IMG/VR virus record: IMGVR_UViG_3300020473_000023
Span: 1-64,000 of that record
Direction: 5' to 3' (one strand)
DNA: 64,000 bases
Source: a virus
This document shows, piece by piece, positions 15,554 to 22,640 of the stretch. The notes under the pieces are model-generated. The model saw only the letters and a list, made by a program, of their open reading frames with translations. It ran no database searches and was not told the DNA's origin. The number at the start of each line of letters is the position of its first letter. Position 1 is the first letter of the stretch. The position numbers and the translations under genes were made by a program.

Positions 15554-15600
15554 ATACATACATCTAAAATAATACTAATGGATGAGCCCAATGTTTAAGC

Positions 15601-16875
15601 TCACCTCTCCATCTTAATAACCACATCCCCTTTTGGCGGGTCAAAGGCTAGAGATCTTCCGGGAACAATTACCCAGGCCCGTCTTAGACGGCTTGGGCCT
15701 GGGCTAGAGCACTCACCGTCTGTCAAGACAATGTATCCATCAAACTTTCCAGCATTTTCTCGTGCGTGCCTGGCGACGGCATTAAAGCTAGTCCCACCGT
15801 ACCTGTGTCGAACAGGTGGGATATTTTGCCCCCTTCTCCATTCAATAGAGTTCTTCTCATCAACTTCAGTATCAAAGGGAAAGAGTGTAAAGTTGATCTT
15901 CTTTCCAAGGTTGTTAAGCTCTGCAAAGAGAAGTTCAATGCTATCAGATCCAACAGAACCAGATTGATCCATGTAGACGGCAATGTTTGCACTATGACCC
16001 CGTCGGATACCAGAGTGAATGTAGGGATACTTTCTATTAATCCTCTTCATAGTTCTACTCTTGTTCATCCGCTGGCTCCTTCCACAGAAGCTCTTAAGCA
16101 AAGTAGACCAGGGAATTGTATTGGAGACCATCTTTCTAAGATCCTCTCGAACAGATCCGGGAACAGATCCCCACTCTCCGCTACCATCACATCGCTTGAC
16201 TGCCTCAGAGACAGCCTGCCGGATCTTGCCCTCTACGATCTGACGATCTTCGTCGGACATCTCATCCCACTCGCCGTGGTCATCAATCATTACCTCAATG
16301 CCATCTCCTTGGCCCTGAATGGCTTCAGAGATCTCTTGGTCCTCCTGAAGCTTTCCAAAGTACCACTCGCTTGCCATCCCCTTGGGAAGTGACTCAATCA
16401 GGTCAGAGACCTTCTTCCACTTTTCAAGCAGGGCAGGATCTTCAACCTTGCTAAGATCAAGTGCCTTTCCTGGCATAAGACCACCCTCAGGAAGCTCCTT
16501 CTCCCTGATGAGGCCGTTGATTGCAAGGTCAGTCCCCCAGTTCCAGAGAATATGTGGGTCTTTCTTTCTGGACGTTACGTGCTTGTAAATCCAGTGATAG
16601 CACTCATGCTTCATAAGCCCTCTAACTTGAATGGGCTTTAAGCTCGCAAGGAACTTCGGGTTCCAGAAGAGTGTGGGATCCTGGTCAACAACTCCGATCC
16701 CAGCGGTTGAAATATCAGCCTTTCTCTTATTGAACTTACGAAGAACATGGCTAAAGAATGGCTCGTGAAGCATTAGATTGATGAGGTGGGGATCCAGTTC
16801 AAATGATGCTGCTTCCTCATCGGAAACCTCGTCAACTGTGACAGGAACATCGGTTTCAGTAGTCTTACCTTTCAT
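15601..16875 (-). CDS. DUF2201-type VWA-like / metallopeptidase-like protein
   Basis: A 424-residue protein. The first half fits the putative metallopeptidase domain of the DUF2201 family, with KHECYHWIYKH carrying an HExxH-like HECYH near residue 110 and WNWGTDLAIN after it. The second half is a VWA-like domain with a MIDAS-type YMDQSGSVG near residue 318 and VLTDGECSS near 392. In bacteria such proteins pair with MoxR-type AAA+ ATPases, and exactly such an ATPase is the next gene upstream (16939-18012). The pair is thought to act as a chaperone or metal-insertion machine. Its target in this phage is unknown. It has its own promoter at 16892-16921. Confidence 0.8.
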   Translation of the reverse strand: MKGKTTETDVPVTVDEVSDEEAASFELDPHLINLMLHEPFFSHVLRKFNKRKADISTAGIGVVDQDPTLFWNPKFLASLKPIQVRGLMKHECYHWIYKHVTSRKKDPHILWNWGTDLAINGLIREKELPEGGLMPGKALDLSKVEDPALLEKWKKVSDLIESLPKGMASEWYFGKLQEDQEISEAIQGQGDGIEVMIDDHGEWDEMSDEDRQIVEGKIRQAVSEAVKRCDGSGEWGSVPGSVREDLRKMVSNTIPWSTLLKSFCGRSQRMNKSRTMKRINRKYPYIHSGIRRGHSANIAVYMDQSGSVGSDSIELLFAELNNLGKKINFTLFPFDTEVDEKNSIEWRRGQNIPPVRHRYGGTSFNAVARHARENAGKFDGYIVLTDGECSSPGPSRLRRAWVIVPGRSLAFDPPKGDVVIKMER

Positions 16876-16891
16876 ATTTCCTCCTACCCCT

Positions 16892-16921
16892 ATTATAACA
16901 CAATTGGGGGTTGCTTACATG
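16892..16921 (-). promoter_or_regulatory. Phage promoter, CATGTAA / 17 bp / TATAAT, inside an inverted repeat
   Basis: Minus-strand CATGTAA, a 17-base spacer and a perfect TATAAT, 17 bases before the VWA gene. The six-base -35 core is exactly the loop of the 10-bp inverted repeat at 16905-16930. Confidence 0.75.
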
Positions 16922-16930
16922 CAACCCCCA
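16905..16930. repeat. Perfect 10-bp inverted repeat enclosing the -35 box
   Basis: TGGGGGTTGC at 16905-16914 pairs with GCAACCCCCA at 16921-16930 around the loop TTACAT. It lies between the MoxR and VWA genes. As RNA it would form a strong hairpin after the MoxR stop codon but has no U-run. As DNA it is a candidate operator over the VWA promoter. Confidence 0.8.
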
Positions 16931-16938
16931 GTATTTAA

Positions 16939-18012
16939 CTATTGAAGATTTCGAGCTACTGTAACTGCTTCTAGAACAGCCTGACCCAAGAACTTGTGAA
17001 GACGAGTGATGTTATTAACCTCACCAGAATCCATCACGTTGTTCCAGAGAGAAACAAGCATCTCACCCGGAAGAGTCTTTGCGAATACAGAAATCCTCTT
17101 GCACTGCTCTGCTGTCCACTCATTATTCTTACAGTGCTCACTGATCTTGTCAATGATGGAATTAACCTTATCATTGCTCAGGTCACTGATCTTCTCAGAG
17201 AACTCTTCATAGCGATCAATGACGTCCTCTGCAGAGATTTGAAGATCGTAGTTCTTGACAAAATCAACAAAGGTGATTGCTGCCTCAGCTCCTACGAAAC
17301 CAAGTGACATTGCATAGAATCCAGAGGGAGTATTCCTTCCGCAGATGGAAGAGGGAGTCATCCCAGCAGACTTTAAAGAAGTATCAATCCGCTCCCAGGA
17401 GCGGGGAGATGGGTAAACCTTTCCAGGCTCAATTTGCCCGACATGTCGAAGGTGAGCGGGATGGTGGCTGATAAAGTCCACAACAACCTCGTCAATCCCA
17501 GCTGCCTTGGCCCACTCAATCCAGTCCTTATCAGTTGGCTCGAGGTCAACAACCCAGAATCGATCCAGCAATGCAGGATCCATCTCATTGACCTGATAGT
17601 CAGCGGATGCGTTAACTGCGCAGAAGATACGAGTTTCTGGGTGAAGCTTATGACCATTCAGCTCACGGTCTAGAACGAGCTGGAAAGCACACTGCATCAC
17701 TTCAGGGGTTGCCCGATTAACCTCATCAAGGAAGAGTGCAACAGGTTCCCGACAAGCTCGAAGCAGCCAGTCAACCGGTGCAAATCGAGTGACACCGTCA
17801 ACAAGCTCCGGGAGTCCGATGATATCTCCCTCAGTCATCTGTGCGAGACGTCGGTCAATAAGGTCAATCCCGGTGGAGCCGTCTTCCAGATCGATTGCTG
17901 CTGCAACCTGTCGGAAAATCTGAGACTTACCAATTCCGTGGGGACCTCTCACGAGGATTGAAACGTCAGAAGGTAGCGAGGAAGCTACGTTAACAAAAGT
18001 CTTGATGTCCAT
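16939..18012 (-). CDS. MoxR-type AAA+ ATPase
   Basis: A 357-residue AAA+ protein with Walker A GPHGIGKSQ near residue 24, Walker B VALFLDEVNRA near 91, sensor 1 in FCAVNAS near 130, and ALLDRFWVVDL with the arginine-finger region near 146. The layout is the AAA_5/MoxR type. It is the partner of the DUF2201/VWA gene downstream. Together they resemble the RavA-ViaA or MoxR-VWA systems, in which the ATPase remodels or activates metalloproteins or complexes. The C-terminal 120 residues are helical. It is transcribed from the promoter at 18042-18071. Confidence 0.85.
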   Translation of the reverse strand: MDIKTFVNVASSLPSDVSILVRGPHGIGKSQIFRQVAAAIDLEDGSTGIDLIDRRLAQMTEGDIIGLPELVDGVTRFAPVDWLLRACREPVALFLDEVNRATPEVMQCAFQLVLDRELNGHKLHPETRIFCAVNASADYQVNEMDPALLDRFWVVDLEPTDKDWIEWAKAAGIDEVVVDFISHHPAHLRHVGQIEPGKVYPSPRSWERIDTSLKSAGMTPSSICGRNTPSGFYAMSLGFVGAEAAITFVDFVKNYDLQISAEDVIDRYEEFSEKISDLSNDKVNSIIDKISEHCKNNEWTAEQCKRISVFAKTLPGEMLVSLWNNVMDSGEVNNITRLHKFLGQAVLEAVTVARNLQ

Positions 18013-18041
18013 TACATCTCCTTGGTTGTGTTTACTTTTCT

Positions 18042-18071
18042 ATTATAAAACAAAACGTGCACAGTTACATG
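18042..18071 (-). promoter_or_regulatory. Phage promoter, CATGTAA / 17 bp / TATAAT
   Basis: Minus-strand CATGTAA, 17 bases, TATAAT, about 30 bases before the MoxR gene. GCACA/TGTGC half-sites flank the -35 box. Confidence 0.75.
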
Positions 18072-18076
18072 TGCTA

Positions 18077-18343
18077 TTACCACTTTTTGCTTTGAATCCT
18101 TTTAAGCTTGCCGGCATAGACTGTCTTCTTTCCAGATGATGTCATCACAGTCATCAAACCAGAGCTGCTAGGCTTGCTAACAACAAGACCCCAGATATCT
18201 GAATCTGATTCTCTAACAAGGTCACCTACTTCAAACATCCACTGCTTCTTTCTTGTAGGTCTGGAGCTAGGATGGGCGGAAGTAGATCTAGAGTTGGTAA
18301 AAGCCTTCTTTAAATCTTTCTTATACTTTTTGGGAATAGCCAT
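18077..18343 (-). CDS. Small SH3/KOW-like protein with basic N-terminal extension
   Basis: An 88-residue protein. The first 32 residues are lysine/serine rich (IPKKYKKDLKKAFTNSRSTS). The core then reads FEVGDLVRESDSDIWGLVVSK, LMTVMTSSGKKTVYAGKLKRI, the family pattern. The basic extension suggests nucleic-acid contact (inference). Confidence 0.65.
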   Translation of the reverse strand: MAIPKKYKKDLKKAFTNSRSTSAHPSSRPTRKKQWMFEVGDLVRESDSDIWGLVVSKPSSSGLMTVMTSSGKKTVYAGKLKRIQSKKW

Positions 18344-18364
18344 TAAGCCCCTCCTTTACTATTA

Positions 18365-18394
18365 ATTGTAACACAAACATTAGCCAATTACATG
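18365..18394 (-). promoter_or_regulatory. Phage promoter, CATGTAA / 17 bp / TACAAT
   Basis: Minus-strand CATGTAA, 17 bases, TACAAT, upstream of the SH3-like gene at 18343. The -35 box overlaps the stop codon of the small membrane-protein gene. Confidence 0.65.
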
Positions 18395-18555
18395 CATGAC
18401 ATGCAGAAACTTATTTGAAAAACAATTGAAAGTATAGAGACAATAACACCTGCTATCGAAAGACAGACAGCTGTCTTTGCACATTTGTCAATCTCATCAA
18501 CACGATTTAAGAGCTTCTTAAGAGCTTGAATTCTTGACATTCTTTTTTCTGTCAT
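18388..18555 (-). CDS. 55-residue membrane peptide
   Basis: ATG at 18555 follows a very strong AGGAGGAGGTG ribosome site. The peptide starts MTEKRMSRIQALKKLLNRVD and has one membrane helix (TAVCLSIAGVIVSILSIVF) and a Cys-rich end (FCMSCM). Function is unknown. Confidence 0.7.
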   Translation of the reverse strand: MTEKRMSRIQALKKLLNRVDEIDKCAKTAVCLSIAGVIVSILSIVFQISFCMSCM

Positions 18556-18570
18556 GGCACACCTCCTCCT

Positions 18571-18724
18571 CTACATTACATATTCAGAGAGAGGGGGATG
18601 CACGTCAATTTTAAGGTGGTCGCCATTTGACAGGCCTGGCTTAACAGACAGTGCTTCGCCGTCCCCCACGGCGGTCCCTCCGGGACACGGCATATTTTTT
18701 GCCACCCAATGGGAGCTTAGTCAT
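18571..18724 (-). pseudogene. Possible short ORF split by one base in an A6 run
   Basis: ATG at 18724, after a GAGG, opens MTKLPLGGKK and ends early in one frame. Dropping one base in the A6 run joins it to a second frame that runs to a stop at 18571, with NMPCPGGTAVGDGEALSVKP and then GDHLKIDVHPPLSEYVM. The fused product would be about 50 residues. The alternatives are a sequencing or assembly indel, a programmed slip, or no protein at all. Two adjacent GC-rich hairpins lie just after the A-run, GTCCC/GGGAC and CGCCGT/ACGGCG, so a structured RNA is also possible. The rest of the 210-base gap holds nothing else I can support. Confidence 0.35.
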
Positions 18725-18765
18725 GAGGATCGCGCCTCACTAGCTAGCGGCCAACTAGCAAAAGT

Positions 18766-19188
18766 TTAAGTGCACCAACTTTCTTCAGGTTGTTCAAGAT
18801 CAGGTTGTTCTCTATAGTCAACTGTAATCTCTGTGCCGACAGGAAGGTCCCTGAGTGTATGCAATCTTCTAACGTTTCCGTCCATCACATTTGCACAATT
18901 CGGTTCCTCAGAGTGATTGTGGTATCTTCCGAGCTCGGTGACATCCCACCCACTCTCCGGCCTTCTGACGTGGCAGACACCAATCTCCTCTCCCTGTCTA
19001 AAATCTCTATCTGTAAATGCACCCATTCCCTGGATATCAGACTGTTGTATCACAAAATCTTTTCCAGTATTGTAGCCGAGACCGTAAGCCTCCTCGGGCC
19101 CCATGTCATCCAGATCACTGGGAGCAAGATGCATCTCAAGCTCTTCCCTAATGATTCTTCTTAGATCGGACCCTTTAATACGCATCAA
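18766..19188 (-). CDS. Helix-tagged SET-domain protein (putative protein methyltransferase)
   Basis: A 140-residue protein. Residues 3-20 are the shared tag (RIKGSDLRRIIREELEMHL). Residues 29-41 hold the PEEAYGLGY motif seen in the protein at 598-1413. From residue 45 a compact SET domain follows: SDIQGMGAFTDRDFRQGEEIG, the NHSEEPN motif at 91-97 and the final GTEITVDY at 118-125. In the family the NHS and DY elements bind S-adenosylmethionine and form the active site that methylates lysines. The post-SET region is short (ending ESWCT). The substrate is unknown. Its gene starts overlapped with the double-tagged protein upstream. Confidence 0.8.
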   Translation of the reverse strand: MMRIKGSDLRRIIREELEMHLAPSDLDDMGPEEAYGLGYNTGKDFVIQQSDIQGMGAFTDRDFRQGEEIGVCHVRRPESGWDVTELGRYHNHSEEPNCANVMDGNVRRLHTLRDLPVGTEITVDYREQPDLEQPEESWCT

Positions 19189-20249
19189 ACTCTCATTCGA
19201 GGAGGTAGAACTTCCATCTCAGATGCATAGTCTTCTGGTTGAACTCCAGCCCTCCAAGCATCGATGGGCATTCCATGCAACGCACTATTTCCGATCTGAT
19301 ACAGATTGCTATCATCTCCCGGGGTTGCTGTGGGCAAGCCTTTCGCTACAAGGACCTGGTTGGCCCAATCTAGAAATCTTGCCTGGACCCTACCCTGCAT
19401 CGCCCGCGCCTCGAAATCATCAAACATAGCCTGTTCAGATTCAAGGTCTGATGCCTCGCAGAGAAGTGTACCTGCCATCTTGTTCCAGCGACCCAGATCT
19501 ATACGGGATTCAGATAACTGGCTCAAATCCACATGTCCAGGAGGTAAGCCTCGAAGCTTTTCATCCAGGTCCATGTAACCTGTCGTACCCCCGGGCGGTC
19601 CGAGACCTTGTGCTTCTAGTGCAACCATCGAGAGCATGCTAGCCATCTGTTCTGGATCGTGAGTGTCACGTTCGAAATCGACGAGCAGTTTATTGTATGC
19701 TTTCTCAAAGTGGCCATAGTTATCAGGTGTGGCGAGATCTGACCTATATGCTTTAAGCTTATTCCAGGCTGCTCTCTGTCTCGGTCGCCAGTGGGCGGGA
19801 GGCTTGCTGGGTAAGATGTTCGCACTTGGATCCCCTCCATGTTGGGCATACGGGTCTCCATGGTATACTTCAGAAAGACTTGAAAACTCTTCCTTAATCA
19901 TTCTCTTTAGGTCTGCTTTATTTATCTTCATCTCTCTCATTCCTACCATATTTTGTGGGACTGTGAAGTCTCCGCTGTCAACCTTAGCTCTTATCTCATC
20001 CAGTGCGCTGTCAACATATGATTCAAATGTCGGCTTATCAACATTCATAGTCTGATACTGTTGAGTTGTCTCCCACTCTGTAGTTAGCCCCTTCCAGTGG
20101 TTGATCTCCCCCATTGCAGATCTGACGATGGCATTTCTCATGAACGGCCCAGTGTCCTCAAGAGACATCTGAGTCCTGGGCGCTGGACCTGACTGAGCCT
20201 GAAATTGCTCTCTAATGATCTTCCTAAGCTGGCTGATCGTGATTTTCAT
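19185..20249 (-). CDS. Double helix-tagged protein, unknown function
   Basis: About 354 residues from the ATG at 20249, which overlaps the upstream stop as TAATG. It carries two copies of the shared helix: MKITISQLRKIIREQFQAQ at the start and MKINKADLKRMIKEEF near residue 108. This looks like two tagged modules fused in one frame. The rest is polar and helical (WRPRQRAAWNKLKAYRSDL, LDWANQVLVAKGLP) with no catalytic motif. Confidence 0.65.
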   Translation of the reverse strand: MKITISQLRKIIREQFQAQSGPAPRTQMSLEDTGPFMRNAIVRSAMGEINHWKGLTTEWETTQQYQTMNVDKPTFESYVDSALDEIRAKVDSGDFTVPQNMVGMREMKINKADLKRMIKEEFSSLSEVYHGDPYAQHGGDPSANILPSKPPAHWRPRQRAAWNKLKAYRSDLATPDNYGHFEKAYNKLLVDFERDTHDPEQMASMLSMVALEAQGLGPPGGTTGYMDLDEKLRGLPPGHVDLSQLSESRIDLGRWNKMAGTLLCEASDLESEQAMFDDFEARAMQGRVQARFLDWANQVLVAKGLPTATPGDDSNLYQIGNSALHGMPIDAWRAGVQPEDYASEMEVLPPRMRV

Positions 20250-20479
20250 TATTTGCATCCGCTGGGAAGGTGAGACCTAAGTGTCTCTTTATATTTGCTT
20301 AGCGGAGGCTGTGTCCAGTCTAGGTGCGGACAGTACTCCTCATAATCCTTCTGATCCTGAAGATATAACTCCAGCGCTCGGGCATCACGCTCAAGGTCAT
20401 TCAGATCACCCATCAGCTTCTCAGCCGAAGGAATGAAGAGCATCACACTCGATATGATTGCTAGAGAGGGGAGGTTCAT
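20249..20479 (-). CDS. Small protein with N-terminal hydrophobic segment
   Basis: A 76-residue protein with a short hydrophobic start (LPSLAIISSVMLFIPSAEK), possibly a signal sequence or anchor. A charged helix (LNDLERDARALELYLQDQKDY) and two cysteines follow. With the coiled-coil membrane protein next to it, it could form an envelope pair such as a spanin-like unit, but no lipobox is seen, so this is speculation. Confidence 0.5.
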   Translation of the reverse strand: MNLPSLAIISSVMLFIPSAEKLMGDLNDLERDARALELYLQDQKDYEEYCPHLDWTQPPLSKYKETLRSHLPSGCK

Positions 20480-20736
20480 CAGTCTATCAGATCCTCTATC
20501 CTGTCTAGGATATCTCTCAAGTGCCTGAGGTCGCTCTCAACTCTGATTAGTGTTCTTGTCGCCTCCTCCTGCTCATCAACCTGCGCTTCCAGCGAGGCAA
20601 CCTGACGTTCGAGATCTCCGATGTCGTTTCTCAACTGAGACACCTCAACGTTCACTGACCACACCCATCCAGCGAGGGGCATGACCAGGGCGCCGAGAAC
20701 GACAGTAAATACCTTCCACATCATGTCTGGCTTCAT
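20479..20736 (-). CDS. Membrane-anchored coiled-coil protein
   Basis: An 85-residue protein with an N-terminal membrane helix (VFTVVLGALVMPLAGWVWSV) followed by an uninterrupted heptad-like coiled coil to the end. The anchor-plus-coil layout occurs in phage inner-membrane spanins and in many uncharacterised phage proteins. Confidence 0.6.
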   Translation of the reverse strand: MKPDMMWKVFTVVLGALVMPLAGWVWSVNVEVSQLRNDIGDLERQVASLEAQVDEQEEATRTLIRVESDLRHLRDILDRIEDLID

Positions 20737-21398
20737 GGCCTAATCTTCTCATAGTGCTGACGGCGAAGATCTTCGTATGTGAAGTCGTCGGAACCGTGTT
20801 GCATAGGAGCTGTCTCTGTCGGAAAGTCTTCCATCCCAAGCTCCGCGTCCATAGGATCATCGTATGGGTCTTGCTCGAAAGCTAGCATATCTGGCATGCC
20901 GACTGTCTTAGAAAGCTGATCAACTGCCTCAACACCGAGGTCTGCGTCTCCAGCAAGAAGCCCCCAAATTACCTGCTCATCACCGATCCTCTGTCTAAGA
21001 GAGTTGAGAGCATCAAGTGTATCAACATCCTGAGGTGATGAAAACCTGGGCATCGGCTCACCGACTTCGGAGATCATTCTCATCTCTCTGTTAATCATTG
21101 CACGAAGCTCTGTGATCGACATGATCTCCTGCTCTGCTGTAACTGCCTCTGATCCGCCTGCCTTGGAGTGGTCTATGGCATTAAAGACATTATCACCGCC
21201 GGCCCAGGCATCTTCACGTGCCTTGACGTCTGCAGCGGGCCCGCCTTTAAAATACGCACCGTCACCGTAGTTAGGCTCTTTCTTTTTTGCCTCTACGAGA
21301 ATCCCGTCACCCCTGGCAGATTCTTCATAGTTGCCCTGAGTAATATTCTCAATAAAGTGTCTTGTCATATCTCTAAGGCTAAACTTGTCTTCGCTCAT
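20733..21398 (-). CDS. Helix-tagged acidic protein sharing the REDAWAGGDN motif
   Basis: About 221 residues from ATG at 21398, which has AGGAGA upstream. A longer frame to 21551 has no ribosome site and is rejected. The N-terminus (MSEDKFSLRDMTRHFIENIT) differs from the tag. REDAWAGGDNVFNAIDH occurs near residue 60, as in the protein at 598-1413. A tag-like SITELRAMINREMRMISEVG follows near residue 91, so the first 90 residues look like a leader module. An AATATTTATTTG element lies about 20 bases upstream. Function is unknown. Confidence 0.6.
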   Translation of the reverse strand: MSEDKFSLRDMTRHFIENITQGNYEESARGDGILVEAKKKEPNYGDGAYFKGGPAADVKAREDAWAGGDNVFNAIDHSKAGGSEAVTAEQEIMSITELRAMINREMRMISEVGEPMPRFSSPQDVDTLDALNSLRQRIGDEQVIWGLLAGDADLGVEAVDQLSKTVGMPDMLAFEQDPYDDPMDAELGMEDFPTETAPMQHGSDDFTYEDLRRQHYEKIRP

Positions 21399-21440
21399 GA
21401 TAGTCTCCTGCAAATAAATATTCTCGTTAAGTTGATTATC

Positions 21441-21469
21441 TTGAACAAAGACGAGGCGCAGTGTATTGT
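21441..21469 (+). promoter_or_regulatory. Sigma-70-like promoter for the GapR-like gene
   Basis: TTGAAC, a 17-base spacer and TATTGT on the plus strand, 20 bases before the ATG at 21490. It differs from the RTGTAA class and looks like an ordinary housekeeping promoter. Confidence 0.45.
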
Positions 21470-21489
21470 TTAAATGACACGGAGGAGTC

Positions 21490-21705
21490 ATGAACAAGCA
21501 AACAGTCGCAGAACTAGTCGAAAGACTTACCAAAGTTAACAATGAAATCAAGCTTTTACAGGAAGATAGAAGAGAACTTCTTGCAGACTATAAGGAGAAA
21601 CTTGACATCAGAGCATTTAAAGCAGCAATGAGAATTACGAAGATGAGAGAGGAGGTTGATGAAGCACAGCTTGACAATATTCTTCTCGTGATGGAAGATA
21701 TGTAA
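21490..21705 (+). CDS. GapR/DUF2312-like coiled-coil DNA-binding protein
   Basis: A 71-residue plus-strand protein with GGAGGAG before its ATG. The order ELVERLTKVNNEIKLLQEDRRELLADYKEK, then DIRAFKAAMRITKMREEVDE, matches the two-helix DUF2312/GapR pattern: a long coil, then ADYKExxD, then IRxFKxxxRxxKM. GapR-type proteins clamp over-twisted DNA. The identification rests on helix pattern and a few residues, so it is tentative. It has its own promoter and terminator, making it a self-contained unit against the local gene direction. Confidence 0.55.
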   Translation: MNKQTVAELVERLTKVNNEIKLLQEDRRELLADYKEKLDIRAFKAAMRITKMREEVDEAQLDNILLVMEDM

Positions 21706-21725
21706 AGATCACTTTAGAAATGAGC

Positions 21726-21751
21726 AAGCCCCGGAAATCCGGGGCTTTTTT
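21726..21751 (+). terminator. Intrinsic terminator of the GapR-like gene
   Basis: GCCCCGGA, a two-base loop, TCCGGGGC, then six T on the plus strand, 20 bases after the stop at 21705. The U-run end overlaps the stop codon of the convergent gene at 21750. Confidence 0.9.
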
Positions 21752-22220
21752 ATTTTGTGTGTCTGTCAGCAACAGAGGCCGAGGCCCAAGCATCAGGTTT
21801 AATCTTATACGAAAACCCGGCACCAAGGGCCCAGCCGCCAAGAGCATCCTTAAGATCTCTGGTCTTTGAGAGAGGTGTCGATCCGATGTCGATATGAATT
21901 TCAACAGGTGCATCTGGATTTGACTCCATTACCTTCATTCCGATCTCTATTGACCTTTCTACTTCACAGGTAATTCTGTGCCTGAGTGTATCTAGATTCT
22001 TATTTTTCTCAACTGTCCTTCTATAGAAGTATCTACCTCCTGACTGACCGTCTCCTCCATGAAGACAGATAGCGGATGCAAATGTGCATCCGTCAATCCT
22101 TAGCATGCTATCTGTCCCAATAAACACACTTCCGTTAAGCTTTACATGCTTCTTAATTTCCAATAGGACATCATTGAATTTCAGCTCATAGCCTTTACCA
22201 GAAATCCACGTGTCGTCCAC
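21750..22220 (-). CDS. YkuK/DUF458-like RNase H-fold protein
   Basis: A 156-residue protein. SVFIGTDSMLRIDGCTFASAI near residue 31 gives the first acidic strand of an RNase H-like fold. Then come GGRYFYRRTVE, EIHIDIGSTP near 107 and a conserved-looking end KIKPDAWASASVADRHTK. This order matches the DUF458/YkuK family, predicted RNase H-like nucleases of unknown substrate. Confidence 0.75.
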   Translation of the reverse strand: MDDTWISGKGYELKFNDVLLEIKKHVKLNGSVFIGTDSMLRIDGCTFASAICLHGGDGQSGGRYFYRRTVEKNKNLDTLRHRITCEVERSIEIGMKVMESNPDAPVEIHIDIGSTPLSKTRDLKDALGGWALGAGFSYKIKPDAWASASVADRHTK

Positions 22221-22230
22221 TTTGCAATCC

Positions 22231-22626
22231 TTAGATTATTTTAAAATATAATAAAGAAGAGAAGATACTAGTCGCGCAAAGGACAATGATCCAGGTAATA
22301 ATCACTCTTTGCATCTTTGATAGTGACTCAACCCTCTCTATCGAGCTCGTATCAGACAGGAAAGCTAGAGAATTTTCATGAGACTGAATGCTTTGTCCGT
22401 GTGAGTCTATAGATAGTTGAAATTTGTCATTAACCTCAATGATAGCGGAGCTATTCTCACCCATAAGATCTGATAGATTCTCAATTCTAGATTCAAGAGA
22501 GTTCATCCTTAATTCAAGAATCTCTATTGTATCTTTCTGATCATCAGCAAGAAATTGAAGATCTTCAATGATCTCCTCTAGCTTTTCAATCTTCTGATCA
22601 TTTTTTTTGAGAAAGGAAAAAAGCAT
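22231..22626 (-). CDS. Coiled-coil protein with C-terminal membrane anchor
   Basis: A 131-residue protein: long N-terminal coiled coil (KIEKLEEIIEDLQFLADDQK onward) and a C-terminal membrane helix (VIITWIIVLCATSIFSSLLYF). A tail-anchored layout. Function unknown. Confidence 0.55.
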   Translation of the reverse strand: MLFSFLKKNDQKIEKLEEIIEDLQFLADDQKDTIEILELRMNSLESRIENLSDLMGENSSAIIEVNDKFQLSIDSHGQSIQSHENSLAFLSDTSSIERVESLSKMQRVIITWIIVLCATSIFSSLLYFKII

Positions 22627-22640
22627 GTGGGTTCCTAAAT

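Noticed and set aside
16905-16930. Intrinsic terminator after the MoxR gene
   Set aside because: The stem is strong but no U-run follows and the loop is a promoter box, so it is listed as an inverted repeat instead.
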